NCBI RefSeq assembly: GCF_030272615.1
Contig: NC_081411.1
Coordinates: forward strand, 45,585,517 to 45,649,516
Source: Cryptomeria japonica
Taxonomy: Eukaryota > Streptophyta > Pinopsida > Cupressales > Cupressaceae
Length of the DNA stretch: 64,000 nucleotides
Reading direction: 5' to 3'
Shown: in pieces, positions 34,999 to 46,289 of the stretch
How positions within the stretch are numbered: position 1 is the first letter of the stretch
How the letters are laid out: each line of letters opens with the position of its first letter
Made by a program: the position numbers and the translations under genes
Notes under the pieces: generated by a model
Told to the model about the DNA's origin: nothing
What the model saw: only the letters and a program-made list of their open reading frames with translations
Databases searched by the model: none

Positions 34999-37900
34999 AT
35001 CATTATCATTCTTATTAAAATCTTTCTAATTATAATATTAATATCATTTTGTAAAAATTTCTAAAGAAAATAAATTTGATTAATTCTTAAAATGTTTTTT
35101 ATATATGAAAATATTGTTTAAATAAATAAAATATCTTCAACAAATTATTGTGTGTTAAATATAATATTAATTGTATCTATTACATTACAATTCTTTTAAT
35201 AGTTAATTTTTTATTGTTTTGTTGATATTATATTCTTTCTCTCGTACAATATCTTTGAACAAATTAAAAAACATATTTTATATTTAATTAAAAAATATGA
35301 TAAAATAAAAATACATCTAATATAATAAAATGTTATACCTTAAATTCAACAAAGAAATTATAAATAAAAAAAATATCTTCAACAAATTATTGTGTATTAT
35401 ATATAATATTAATTGTATCTATTACATTGCAATTTTTTTAATAGTTAATTTTCTATTGTTTTGTTGATATTATATTCTTTCTCTCGTACAATATCTATGA
35501 ACAAATTCAAAAACATATTTTATCTTTAATTAAAAAATATGATAAAACAAAAATACATCTAGTATAATAAAATGTTATACCTTAAATTGAACAAATTAAT
35601 TATAATTAAATCACAATATTTTAAGTTAGCCAAAAGCTCAAATAACTTGAACATGTTTATAGTTTTTCCTAAATTGTTGCCTAATAATTTGCCATTAACG
35701 ATTTTCCTCTTGCCAATGGTACATTTTTCTGGCATTATAAATATATATTTATTTACAACTGCTGAAAGGTTATTTAACTGACCATATCCCATACACATGG
35801 CAGTAGGAGTCATTTTAAAAACCAATGCCACATGCTCTGTATCCTTATTTCAACTCAATGGATATGTGGATATCAAAACAATAATATATTGTTCTTGATT
35901 TTATTTGATTTTTTAATTTTACAGCTTATGTGTTCTTGTTGATAAATAGTAGTTGAAGGTGGTGCTTTTTTTTACTATTGACATACGAGGTGATGAAAAG
36001 ATTAGAATCAAGGTAATCCAAAAAAAAAATTAATTAAAAAAAATTGGTTTTGTTCTAAGATAATCGACTAGAATAAAAGGTTTGTGAGAAACTAATGGGT
36101 TGTATCGAATTTTATAAGGTCCATCAGGTTTTCCTTCTAATTGCAGTTTGCCACACTCTAAATGCATGTGAATAAGAAGCGTATTTAAATTGAGAAGATT
36201 TGATACAACCAAACTCAAATTCTAATTTTGATAACTTGTCGCAAAGAAAAGTAAAATATGTTTATTAATTTTCACAAATCTGAACAAAGACAAGTTTTAG
36301 CATGAACCTAAATCCAATAACCTATCCAAAAATCTAACTTGAAGAGTAGTTCTATTTAAAGGACCGAACCTAGAAACAACCCAAAAAAACAAAAAAAAAC
36401 TATTTGTCCAAAAATTTCAAATACAAACACACTCTGAAGTAGAGTTAAATTTCTTGAAGGACAATGAGAAGTCTACATAACGCTCAGATGGAGTATAATA
36501 TATGTATCTATTATAAAATAAAGTTCAATACCCCTTTAGAATTTGAGATTATTACTATGGTATCTAGGCCATTCCTATATGGTTGCATATCATGAAAGTC
36601 TATTGATTTTAGCTACAGGCACAGGCTTATGATTGAGCCATAAGAATAGATTGCTTACTAAAACCGAATGCAGATTATAATTTTCATTCCATGCTGTCAT
36701 TCATTAAATTTACACAGTCCATCAGAATTGATTAGAAAGCACCTGGTTATCAATTTCAAATTGCTGGGATAAACGCAAGGTATTGTGTAATAACTACTTC
36801 TGTCCTCAAGAATCTTATCCTCGTAAGATGTTGAATAAGCCACACAAAAAAAAATAGATTTAGAATTAAAAAAAACAACAGTCATCTTTAGGAAATACAC
36901 TTTTATCTTAAAAAAAACAACAGTCATCTTTAAAAAAACTGATGCCAATTAGAAAATCATTCCATCAAATTCGATCGGTAAACATTAACTAGTTTCCATT
37001 CACAAAAACTAACCAAATTTTTCCTAAAAACCATTCACAGAACTCTCTTCAACTCAGAAATGACTAATTGAAGGAAATTCTAAACTGGGTGCTACGAAAA
37101 GCAATATAAAATATGGGAATAACAACAAACAAGATTACACAACCTAGAGATATGCTCTATTTCTGTATGAAATCCAGAATCCCCGCTAAAACTGTACACT
37201 TACATTGGATGTGTGTACTCACAAGTGTGATAGTTATTAAGTGCATTCATTCCTAGTGGATGCAGTTAACTTTGAGGGAGTGTCATTTGTAAGATGCCCA
37301 AGACCTATTCAAAGCTGCATATGGTGGGGCCTTTCTTATGGTGAAATAGCACCGTTAGTGATAATACCTCACAGTCACTGAAAGAGATGTGTACTCTTCC
37401 ACTGAAAAGGACAAGGTTTTAAGTTAGGATATTTATCTTCAACTATCCAATATCCTAAAAATTTTATTTTTTTGTGGGGAATTTAAATTTAGTGGCAAAC
37501 ACACCATAAAGAGTCTATCGGCTAAATATGATTTGACTTGTTGCTTATTTTATTTTGAGATATATCAAAAATATGATTCAAATTGTTCCCAATTTTTAGT
37601 TGGTTAAATTTTCTTGGTAGCTTTCATTAAGATTTGAGCTTGATATTATATGATTCAACTTGTACTTTACCATGACTATGGGCATAGTCTCATACTCTCA
37701 CTAAAGTGGGGGCAAAATGAAGCATTGTAAATTATATATGCATACAATTTTTTCCTAACCTAGACCTCACCTTGGCCTTTTGTCTTTCAGTGCATGATGT
37801 CTACCTTGATTTTGCTCACACCTTCCAAAAATATACATTTTCAACCCCCTTTCTAACCCCTATTCAAATATGAGTCCTAATTAACAAGACTATCCCAGAA

Positions 37901-38951
37901 CGAGGATGCCCCCACTACCCCGGTCCTCCTAATAAGGACCCAAATTTGGTCCAATCAACGATCACTTTAAGTGGATGAGAATTTAGGTCCTATGTTAGCT
38001 TGCTCCAGAAATTCAAATAATTTTTGGATAGTTAAGTATAAAAGGAGGTCTACCCTTTTGACTTGAAGTCTAAGATGGATGGATCTCTCTCAATTAGAAT
38101 CTAGCAAAATTCAGTTCAAGTGAGCAAGCAATCAAGCATTTGTCAAGCATTGAAAGAAAGGGCAAGGAAATTTCAACCATTCATGATGGCATCCATGATC
38201 AACCATCCATGAAGACATTCTACATGACATCCTAAACCCTTGGCATGAGGCTTCAAGAAAGCTTCATTAGGGTATGAAATTCAATTGCAAGCATTCAAAT
38301 TCTGATCTAGACTTTCCCTCAAAAGGAAAGTATTCTATTGCAATTCAAATCAATTCTATTATAATTATCATTTCAATTTCAATATTAATTCCTAAAATAG
38401 GGTTTGACCCAAGGAAAAACCCTATCCACAATCATTTTCTCTCTCTTTATGTACAAGAAATTGATTCAACTTTTGCAATGAAATATTTCAACAGAACAGA
38501 TGGCAACAAATAAGTTCAACTTTTACAAATACATAAAGCAAAGGACTAGGTAGCCCAACCTCCCTAGTCCTAAGTATGTTGCCTAATCTTTTTATATTGG
38601 ATTATGTTCGTCTCTTTGTTCCAAAACAAATCATGTTTGCTTGCTCAAAAGTTGTAGGACAAGGTCACCCTACCCTCTTGGTCGCAACAGTTTGGCCCAA
38701 ATTTTTAGCTATAGATTTTGATTCATTTCCCTTCTCAAATCTCTATTTGTGGCTCTGTATGAAGTCTAAAACATTCTGTTATTGTTGTTTTCTTCCAATT
38801 CTTTTTTTTTACCCTAGAACTTTACAATTCAAATCCAATTTCAACTCTATAACAGAGAAAACAAGAAATAGGAAAATCCAATTAGCATTACAACCCTCTT
38901 CTCTAAATAAATTATGGCTAGATTTATTGGGTTTCAATTACCTTTTTAAAT
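34998..38951. repeat. 4-kb tandem duplication, unit 2
   Basis: This is the second copy of 31001-34998, about 44 bp shorter. One loss is about 40 bp of the CACAAAAACCTCCAAACAACG segment present near 33025 in unit 1. Unit 2 has an extra CTCTTGGTCGCAA near 38676. It continues past 38951 into the rest of the LTR, showing that unit 2 holds the ancestral right-hand junction. Confidence 0.9.
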
Positions 38952-39064
38952 GTAAGGTTGATCTTGTGAAATTGGTGGTCTTACTATCCTGGTTGGTGAA
39001 ACCCTAATTCCAAAACCTACCTTTATAGTATCTACCAATAAATTTTATTTTTTTTTCCTTAACA
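37718..39064 (+). repeat. LTR copy 2, complete, 1,347 bp
   Basis: TG start after AAAGTGGGGGCAAAA and an end at CCTTAACA (39064). The copy at 44307-45646 begins and ends at the same points, which defines the LTR. A gypsy gag fragment on the opposite strand follows within 150 bp, so this LTR and that gag probably do not belong to one element. No primer-binding site was found after the LTR. Confidence 0.7.
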
Positions 39065-39209
39065 GTTTTTTTGCAATATACCAAATCAGTCAAAGTAACT
39101 TGGGGCCCAATATTGTTTTGAAAATGTTGAATGAATACATCTATGTATTATTGAAAATTAAAGATTGAATAACTAGGAAATGAGAAAAACCATTTGAAAA
39201 CTTTTTCTT

Positions 39210-39788
39210 CTAATGATCTAGGGAAAATATTTGCATGAAACTTTTGGTCAGAGACAAAATCATTGCATAAATTGGAAACTTTTTCACATTAGTGTGAAGG
39301 TGACCATGCCCATGATATTTCTCAAAATATGAAACCTCAATGTATTGTGGAAGTGGGGTGCAAAGGATATCAATGGAAAGTGGTCTACCTACTAAATATT
39401 TAACGATAGTGGATTTGGATTGGGTTACTCTAGCCATTTGTTTTTATAAGGATGAAACATTCTTTTATAAGTGGATTATTGTGGCTTCGATGGACGAATT
39501 GGATTTTGAAGGAGGACTAGAAGATGTAGTATGATAAGTAGGTGAAGCATTGTGGTTTATAGATGGAGGAGATGGTTGAGAAACAAAGGGGAGATTGGTT
39601 GAAGGTGGAATATAAGCATATTGATTTATAGGAGTTAACCCACTAACATCAATGAAATTACCATTTTGTGTAGGCATAAGCATGCTAGAATATGTGTATG
39701 TAGGAACATTGGTTATTGATGTACGAATAGTCATAGATATCTCAACATGGGTTGAAGAAGTGAAATTTCCAAGAACTTCTGGACTCAA
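39210..39788 (-). pseudogene. Gypsy gag N-terminal/middle fragment, copy B
   Basis: The ORF at 39465-39788 is Ser/Thr/Pro-rich (PPSTNLPFVSQPSPPSINHN) and resembles the disordered gag N-terminus at 23900-24200. The ORF at 39210-39437 holds LPQYIEVSYFEKYHGHGHLH, a corrupted version of the ISHLELYNGKGDPxxHxKxF segment. It has a paralog at 45721-46289. Broken in several places. Confidence 0.6.
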
Positions 39789-40600
39789 CTATCCAAATTC
39801 ATAGCATTGTTATTCAATATGTGAGCTATATTGGTGTATAGAACATCCATACCATGTGTATCATTAATGTTGTCATTATGAGAAGGAATTTGATTTAGTG
39901 GTGGACATATGAGACAAACTTGCATATTTTCATCAAATTCATTCCTTCACAATAACAAAATAGTAGATATAGTGGTATTTCAATAATATTTTCATATAAA
40001 AATTATTCAACACAAACCATTGGAAATTGTGCTAATAGAAAGCTTAACAAAAACATGAAAATTGACTAGTATAAAATTGTGTTATTGCATATTTTTATCA
40101 GATCCATTTCTTCCCAACTATTGGAGGTTAAAAATTGGGCCTAGTTTAGATAGTAGATATTTTAGGAAATCGTACTAGATATTACAGCATTTAAAGATAT
40201 GCATAACATGCAACATCTTGCAAAATGACAGCAATTCAACTGATAAAGGCACAGTAGATATTCATTTTCGTTTCCTTTAATTTAAACAGTGATATAATTT
40301 AGAATCGCTCACTTCAGAGACAACTAGTACATTGAGTGCTTGAGCATTTATATACACCATACAAAATTTAAAGATGTAAATATAATAGCACGCACATAAA
40401 TTTCCATGTTTATTTAGCATCCTCATTGAAAAGCTTATAAAGTTGATGAGTTGGAGTTAATATATTCGTCAGATTCCGAACATTGACTTTTTTAGATGGT
40501 TGATGTGAAATCACATTAATAGATGGATGATTTCAGATAAATCACTAAACAAGTCAAAATTCAAAATATTCTATTTGAACATAGGCTATTCCCCATCAAC
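39789..40600. other. Spacer shared with block C
   Basis: Segments such as AGTAGATATAGTGGTATTTC (39962) and TTTAGAATCGCTCACT (40298) recur at 46537 and 47529. No coding signal. It corresponds to the region downstream of the proline-rich gene. Confidence 0.5.
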
Positions 40601-40773
40601 ATAGAGAAACCTTAACTGCAACGTAACAACTGTATAGAGAAAACACTATAATATGCTTCCAAAAATACACAGTCGAGCAACAGACAATGTGGAAGTCTGT
40701 ATAGGCATTTATTGCTGATAATATTTTATATCTAAAGCAAAGTAATAGTACGTGCGCTAAGGCTGTGTGTTTT

Positions 40774-41061
40774 TTACTTTGCGGGTGGAGGAAATGGAAT
40801 GAAGGGAAAAGGGCGAGGGGCAGACGGAGTGCGTGGGAGGCCGAACAAAGGAGGACGAGGAGCAGACGGAGTGCGTGGGAAGGTGAAAAAAGGAGGACGA
40901 GAAGCAGACGGAGTGCGTGGGAAGGTGAAAAAAGGAGGACGAGAGGGAGGAGCCTGCAAAAGACGACGGCTTTTCTGTACATCTGTCGCACACACACAGG
41001 CGCCGAACTCCATCACCAACAAAACAGTAGCCAACACTAAACAAGCTCGGCGAGAAAACAT
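40774..41061 (-). CDS. Secreted proline-rich repeat protein, intact copy B
   Basis: A 95-residue ORF from ATG at 41061 to TAA at 40774-40776. Residues 1-25 form a classic signal peptide: basic start (MFSRR), hydrophobic core (LVLATVLLVM), likely cut after CVCA. Residues 26-39 are a linker with dibasic KSRR. Residues 40-95 are four 14-residue repeats of the type SRPPFFTFPRTPSA; the last is changed to PRPFPFIPFPPPAK. Proline and phenylalanine dominate and no other domain is seen. A TATA box lies 83 bp upstream and no intron is needed. Paralogs lie at 48004-48249 and 30621-30768. I do not recognise the family. A cell-wall or apoplastic protein, or a precursor of secreted peptides cut at each Arg, would fit; both are inference. 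The opposite-strand ORFs are shadows. Confidence 0.65.
   Translation of the reverse strand: MFSRRACLVLATVLLVMEFGACVCATDVQKSRRLLQAPPSRPPFFTFPRTPSASRPPFFTFPRTPSAPRPPLFGLPRTPSAPRPFPFIPFPPPAK
40777..40944. repeat. 42-bp coding minisatellite, four units
   Basis: GGAGGACGA..AGCAGACGG.GTGCGTGGGA.GG repeats with a 42-bp period. It is in frame with the proline-rich protein and encodes its 14-residue units. Copy C has three units and copy A has none beyond the terminal segment. Confidence 0.85.
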
Positions 41062-41143
41062 TTTCACTGCAAATAAAAGAAACTAGAGAGTCGTCAAACC
41101 TAGAAGGTTTTGGTTGGGAGAAATTGTATGGGAGGTGGGTATC

Positions 41144-41150
41144 ATATATA
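41144..41150 (-). promoter_or_regulatory. TATA box of proline-rich gene copy B
   Basis: TATATAT in GCTATTATATATGATACCCACC, 83 bp before the ATG. The same box at the same distance precedes copy C (48332-48338), and the CCCACCT element just downstream is kept. This conservation between copies, together with the ORF, supports a real transcription unit. Confidence 0.6.
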
Positions 41151-41359
41151 ATAGCCTAGAGACTGGTAACCTTTAATTTCTGCCAACTCATTTGCAGCAC
41201 TCAATAGAAAGCCAGTCGGTTTTCAAGACAAATATGTCCGGATTTCTGATGGAATAAAAATGTATATTGTCGGGCTCATAAGATGCAACTCTGGTGATTT
41301 TAACCTAACCAGCTTCGAGAGCCGTGCAACATTAAATAATCCTTGTCATTAAAATTGAA

Positions 41360-42480
41360 GTTATTATGAGAGGAGAGGTCTTTGACCACGTAAGAGGTGC
41401 AATTAGATGTGCTCAGAGCGGCATTTAATACCGCGTGACTTCTAGCTATACGCACGTACATCTCTTTTTCTATCGAAGAAATATGATTTCGACTTGCTAC
41501 CTGTTTTTCTTTCAGCTATATAAAACATAAGATTTTAATTTGCTACCTATTTTCTTTTCGGCTCTTTCTCTTCGTAGTTTTCATTTATGTAATTGTTTGG
41601 TTCAATATAAAAAATAATTGCAATGTGTTTTTTATAAAGAGTTGTAATTGAAGTATTTAGATTTGATCATTACAAAAATGATTCGAGTGGTTAGTCTTCC
41701 ACACATATATAAGCACCCAAGGTTTTGATTTTCGTAAAAGTGTGTTAGAGAGGCACATTTATATAGTATAATCACACAAAGTCCAAACAAAAAATTAAGT
41801 TCAATCAAAGCATGAGAAGCTACTATTATTCCAAAAGAAGGGGATATTCATCATCTAGTTTTCTCCAAACATTACAAATGTTGACATAATCATTTGACTC
41901 CAACCTAGCGATTGCACCTTGTTTTTTAGGAAGGTTCTCTACAAGCTACTAAGAGGAGAATTGACAAATAGCTAGAGCCAGTATAGGAAACTTGTCGATT
42001 AAAACCAACAAAAATACCTCCTCTCATACAAAAAGAGGAAGAGGAATCTCTTCCCAAACACTGCTGATTGTGATTGTACCTTGAAGACTAGTTAAATCCA
42101 CTCTCGTGCCCACATTAAGGAGAGGATGGTTACAAAGGACTCTAGCAATACTATAGGGGGTATTTCCCCAATGATATAATAGCTCCTAGATGAGAAACCT
42201 CAAATACAAATTTATGAGAGTCCATTTGGATCCACATAAGAACATTAGAATAGATCATGGCTTTATAGTAAAGATATAAAATTGTGTAACACGTTTGGCC
42301 TTGATATCAAATGCACCAAGAAAAGTAGGCTAATTTAGGTAGCATAATTGCATTCTAGATATACTACAATTTGTGATGTCATGTCCCAAAAAAATGTATT
42401 GAAATTAACACTATAGATTAAGTTGATTTACCATAGAAGGATGAGGGAAAGCCATTGATAAATTTTAAGAGGTCTTTAAT
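41360..42480. repeat. Upstream flank of the proline-rich gene, block B copy
   Basis: AATTAGATGTGCTCAGAGCGG (41401) and many later segments up to GTGGAAAAGTATGTTTA (42481) are shared in order with 48429-49622. No ORF of note. The conserved first part, within 400 bp of the gene start, may hold promoter elements; the rest looks like old non-coding sequence duplicated with it. Confidence 0.7.
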
Positions 42481-42939
42481 TGTGGAAAAGTATGTTTAGG
42501 TACCTATTTTACATTTACAATTTAGTTTCTATTTTCTTAATCCCCTTTTCCTCTTTAGGCTTTGCCCCTTTTTCTCCTTTCATTTTATTTGCTTATTTAT
42601 TTCCTTCCTTTTCTCCCCTCATTTTTGTTTCTTCCATCCCGTTTTGGGCATTTGACGATTCAAGTTAGCTATTGCTTGTTCTCTTCTTGGAGCCAGGTAG
42701 CCTTGGTCTCAACCCTTGAGTGTTTCCTATGTGTTGGCTTTTTTACCTTTAGGGATGCATATCCCCAACCCTCGATGTCCGCTTTTAGGGATCCAACATC
42801 AAGGGTACAGAGTGCACATACCAAGTTATGTGCATACAATAACCTCGACCCTGGATAGGGGTTGAATCCCTTACTTACCACCCAGAGTGCATTTAATGCA
42901 CTCAAGTTCTAAAAAGATGTCTAGTTTGAAGGAGTGGCA
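42481..42939. other. Copia LTR-like spacer, block B
   Basis: Pyrimidine-rich (CCTTTTTCTCC...) and then a segment (GGGATGCATATCCCCAACCCTC... to TGCATTTAATGCACTCAAGTTC) shared with 49660-50002. It lies next to the copia pol remnant, where its 3' untranslated region and LTR would be expected (minus strand). Confidence 0.4.
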
Positions 42940-43290
42940 AGAACCCTTAATTTCTGTCAAAGATACTCAAAGGTATTGTTTTCCAGTGTCTTGGTAAAGA
43001 TGTCTACAATCTGATCCTTTGTAGGTACATATTCCAATGTGTCTTATTTCTTTGAAACTTTCTCTCTTCAGAAATGATGCCAAGTAGATATGTATTCATT
43101 CCTGGAGTTCATTAGTGGGTTCTTTAAAATATTAATTGCACTTGTATTGTTACACATAGTAGAAATTACCTCATCATGGATCACCTTGATATCTCTGAGA
43201 GTTTTCTTCATCCACATGAGTTCAGTGCAACAAAATGCTATTGGAATTTATTATACATGTGTAGTAGATAATGACACCAAATCTAGAAAA
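42940..43290 (-). pseudogene. Copia RNase H C-terminal remnant, block B
   Basis: Minus-strand translation gives REKVSKK, a stop, DTLEYVPTKDQIVDIFTKTL and ENNTFEYL. This is the end of copia pol (KxxLxYVPTxDQxADIFTKALP). Three stops lie within 40 codons. It is the paralog of the longer remnant at 50040-51230; similarity between the two blocks continues to about 43290. Confidence 0.65.
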
Positions 43291-44306
43291 CATCTTGCTT
43301 CTATGCGGAGAATTTGCAATATTATGTCCCCTTACCTTCCCAGTCTTCACAATTCAGATCTTGTGTTTGCTTGTTTGTAATGTGCTGCCCCCTATGATGT
43401 GTTTCTTGATATGTTTTTTTGTTACATTAGGTTCTATTTTGATGAAACTTGTTACTCTATTAATTCAAGGTAATAAAAAGACCAAATCCATTGTAACACT
43501 TCTAATTTTGTATCTCAATTCTTCTATATGTTTTATTCATCTTATTTTATACATGTGTTCTTGTTTATAAATGCACCTTTGTGATGTCTACTTGTAGAGA
43601 ATGCAATGTGTTGAGATCTCCTTTTTGATATCTTCCATGTTGACTCTAAAAGGCATTTGTTTGTTACCTTGTGTTCTCTTTCTCCATTGTGTTCGTAGTT
43701 CCACTACCTTTAAAGGATGAGGTCAATTAAATACAATTATTCTTGATATACATTATCTATCACAAGTGCATTATTAACCTCAAAGTTAATGTATCCCTTA
43801 TGTGCATTCTTCTTTATTTTTTGTGTCCATTATCCTTTGATTTGCCCTTCCTGGTGGGGCATCTCATTGTGCTAATTTGCTTGTATTTTGGATGCATACT
43901 ACCTTAAAGCTATTTCTGTCAATAAGGTATACCCAATAACTTTAACATGGGGACATATGATACTCAATGTTACACTTTATGAACACACCAATGATGTGTT
44001 TTCAATTTAATTCAATATTTAAGTTACTTTAAAAATGGAGCCTTTTTATTTTTAATTTGATATTTTAAATTTTTTCTTTCTATGATACATAATAAGCACA
44101 AATATTACTAGACTAGTGTAGTTATGCTCTTTCTCCTTTAGGTGTTGTACCATTTATCTCTATATTACAGTAGTAATATCCTAAAGTCAATGGGGGTGTG
44201 CTGTGTCTTTTCTCTTTGGTATCTTGGTGAAATTTTTTCAATGCAACTTTGTACTTTACCATGAGTATGGGTGTAGATTCATACCCCCACTAAAGTGAGG
44301 GAGAAA
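43291..44306. other. No gene recognised
   Basis: T-rich sequence with no clear protein motif. The last part (44240-44306) leads into LTR copy 3 and matches the flank of the other LTR copies (ACTTTGTACTTTACCATGA). Confidence 0.4.
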
Positions 44307-45646
44307 TGTAGTATTTTAAATTATATCTGCATACAATTTTTTCCTCGCCATACCTCACCTTGGCCTTTTATCTTTCAGTCTTTTATGTCTACCTTGATTC
44401 TTATCACACCTTCCAAAATCTATATTTTCAACCCCCTTCTTAACCATTATTCAAATTTGACTCTCATTTAACAAGACCAGGGCACTAGGGACACTCCATT
44501 CCTAGCTCCATGCTAGGGTTCCCCCACTACCTTGGTCCTCCTAATAAAGACCCAAATTTGGTCCCATCAATGGTCGTGCTTCAAATGGATGGTAATTTAC
44601 ATCCTATGTTGGCTTGATCCATAAATTAAAATAATTTTTGGATAGTTAAGAATAAAAGGAGGCCTACCCCTCTCATTTGAACTCTAAGGTGCATAGATCT
44701 CTTTCAATTATATTCTAGTAAAATTCAATTCAAGTGACCAATCAATCAAGAATTTTTTATGCATTGAAGGAGAAGCCATGCCAAGCTCAAGTGTTCAAGA
44801 TGACATTAATGATAAACCTTTGGCATGAGGCTTCTTGCAAGCTTCATCAAAGTGTCAACTTCAGTTATAAGCAATCAAATTCAGATCTTGCTTTTCCCTC
44901 AAAAGGAAAGTATTCTATTGCAATCCAATTGAATTTTATTTAAATTATCATTTTAGTTTCAATATTAACTACTAAACTAGGTTTTGACCCAACGAAAACC
45001 CCTATCCACATTCTTTTTATCTCTCTATGTGTGTAGGAAAACTGATTCAAGTGTTGTGATCAAACATTTCGACAAAACAGATCATGATGAATAGTTTAAG
45101 CTTTTACAAACATGAAAATTGAAGGACTAGGTAGCACCACTACCTTGGTCAAATTTTTTTTTCTTGATCTTATGATAGTTGATCCTATTCATCTCTCTAA
45201 TCAAGAAAAGATCCCACTTTCCTATTCAGCAGTTGCAGGACTTTGTCACCCTACTCTCCTAGTCCTGATAGTTTAGCCTAAATTTTCAGCTACAAGTTAT
45301 GATTTATTTTTCGTTCTTAGATTTTGTCTATGGCTTTATGTGAATTATGGAAAATTTTGTTATTATTTTTTTTCTCTAATTCTATATTCTTTTTTCCAAA
45401 AATATTTCAATTCAAATAAAATTTCAACTGTATAAAAGGGGAAACAACAAATAGGGAAATCCAATCAACATCATAGCCCTCCTCTCTAATTAAATTGTTG
45501 CGAGATCTATTAGGTTTAGACTCCCATTTAAATGTAAGTTTGATCTTATGAAATTGGTGGTCTTACTATCCTAATTGGTGAAACCCTAATTCCAAAACTT
45601 ACCTTTATAGTATCGACCAATAAAAATAGTTTCTATTTTCTTAACA
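44307..45646 (+). repeat. LTR copy 3, diverged, 1,340 bp
   Basis: TGTAGTATTTTAAATTATAT starts directly after AAAGTGAGGGAGAAA, and the end TTCTTAACA matches copy 2. It is clearly more diverged from copies 1 and 2 than they are from each other, so the B/C block duplication is older than the 4-kb tandem duplication. Confidence 0.7.
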
Positions 45647-45720
45647 CCTTATTTGTAATATAGGAAATCAATGAAAGTAATTAGTGGCCTATGAAAATAT
45701 TGAAAGAATACATGTACCCA

Positions 45721-46289
45721 TTATTGAAAATTATCAATTGAATAAATTGGAATGGAGAAAAACCATTCCAAAAAGATTTCTTTTAAAGATCTAGGGAAAA
45801 TATCTGCATGAAGCTTTTGCTCATAAAAGAATTCACTGCATAAATTATAATTATTTTGCATTAGTTTGGAGGTGACCATGTCCATAATATTTCCCCAAAT
45901 AAGGAACCTCAATGTGTTGTGGAAGTGGGGTGCAAAGGATATCAATTGAAAGTGGGCTACCTACTAAATATGTAAGGATAGTGGATTTAAGTATTAGGTT
46001 ACTCTAGCCATTTGGTTTTGTAAAGATGAAACATTTTGCAACAAGTGATTTATGGCAGCTTCAGTGGATGAATTAGATTATGAAGGGTGACTAGAAGGTG
46101 TAGTATAGTACTTGTAGGTGGAACATTGTGGTTTATGGATGTAGGAGATGGTTGAGAAATGAAGGGGATATTGGTTGAAGGTAGAATATAAGCATATTGA
46201 CTAGTAGGATTCTCACCACTAACATCAATGAAATTACCATTTTGTGAAGCCATAGGCATGATAGAATATGAGTATGTAGGAACATTCAC
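45721..46289 (-). pseudogene. Gypsy gag fragment, copy C
   Basis: Two ORFs, 46050-46289 (NVPTYSYSIMPMASQNGNFI, then PSTNIPFISQPSPTSINHNV) and 45721-45945 (ADIFPRSLKEIFLEWFFSIP). The second extends further into gag than copy B, reaching the LxRSLKExxLEWFxSxP capsid motif. Same family and arrangement as 39210-39788, with several breaks. Confidence 0.6.

Noticed and set aside
40765-41086. Plus-strand ORFs rich in Arg and Gly over the proline-rich gene
   Set aside because: Antisense shadows of the 42-bp repeat. The minus-strand frame has a signal peptide, a conserved TATA box and paralogs.
42562-42858. 98-codon plus-strand ORF with a hydrophobic start resembling a signal peptide
   Set aside because: The hydrophobic part comes from a pyrimidine-rich tract, the counterpart at 49666-49986 does not keep the frame, and the region is next to a copia remnant where an untranslated region or LTR is expected.
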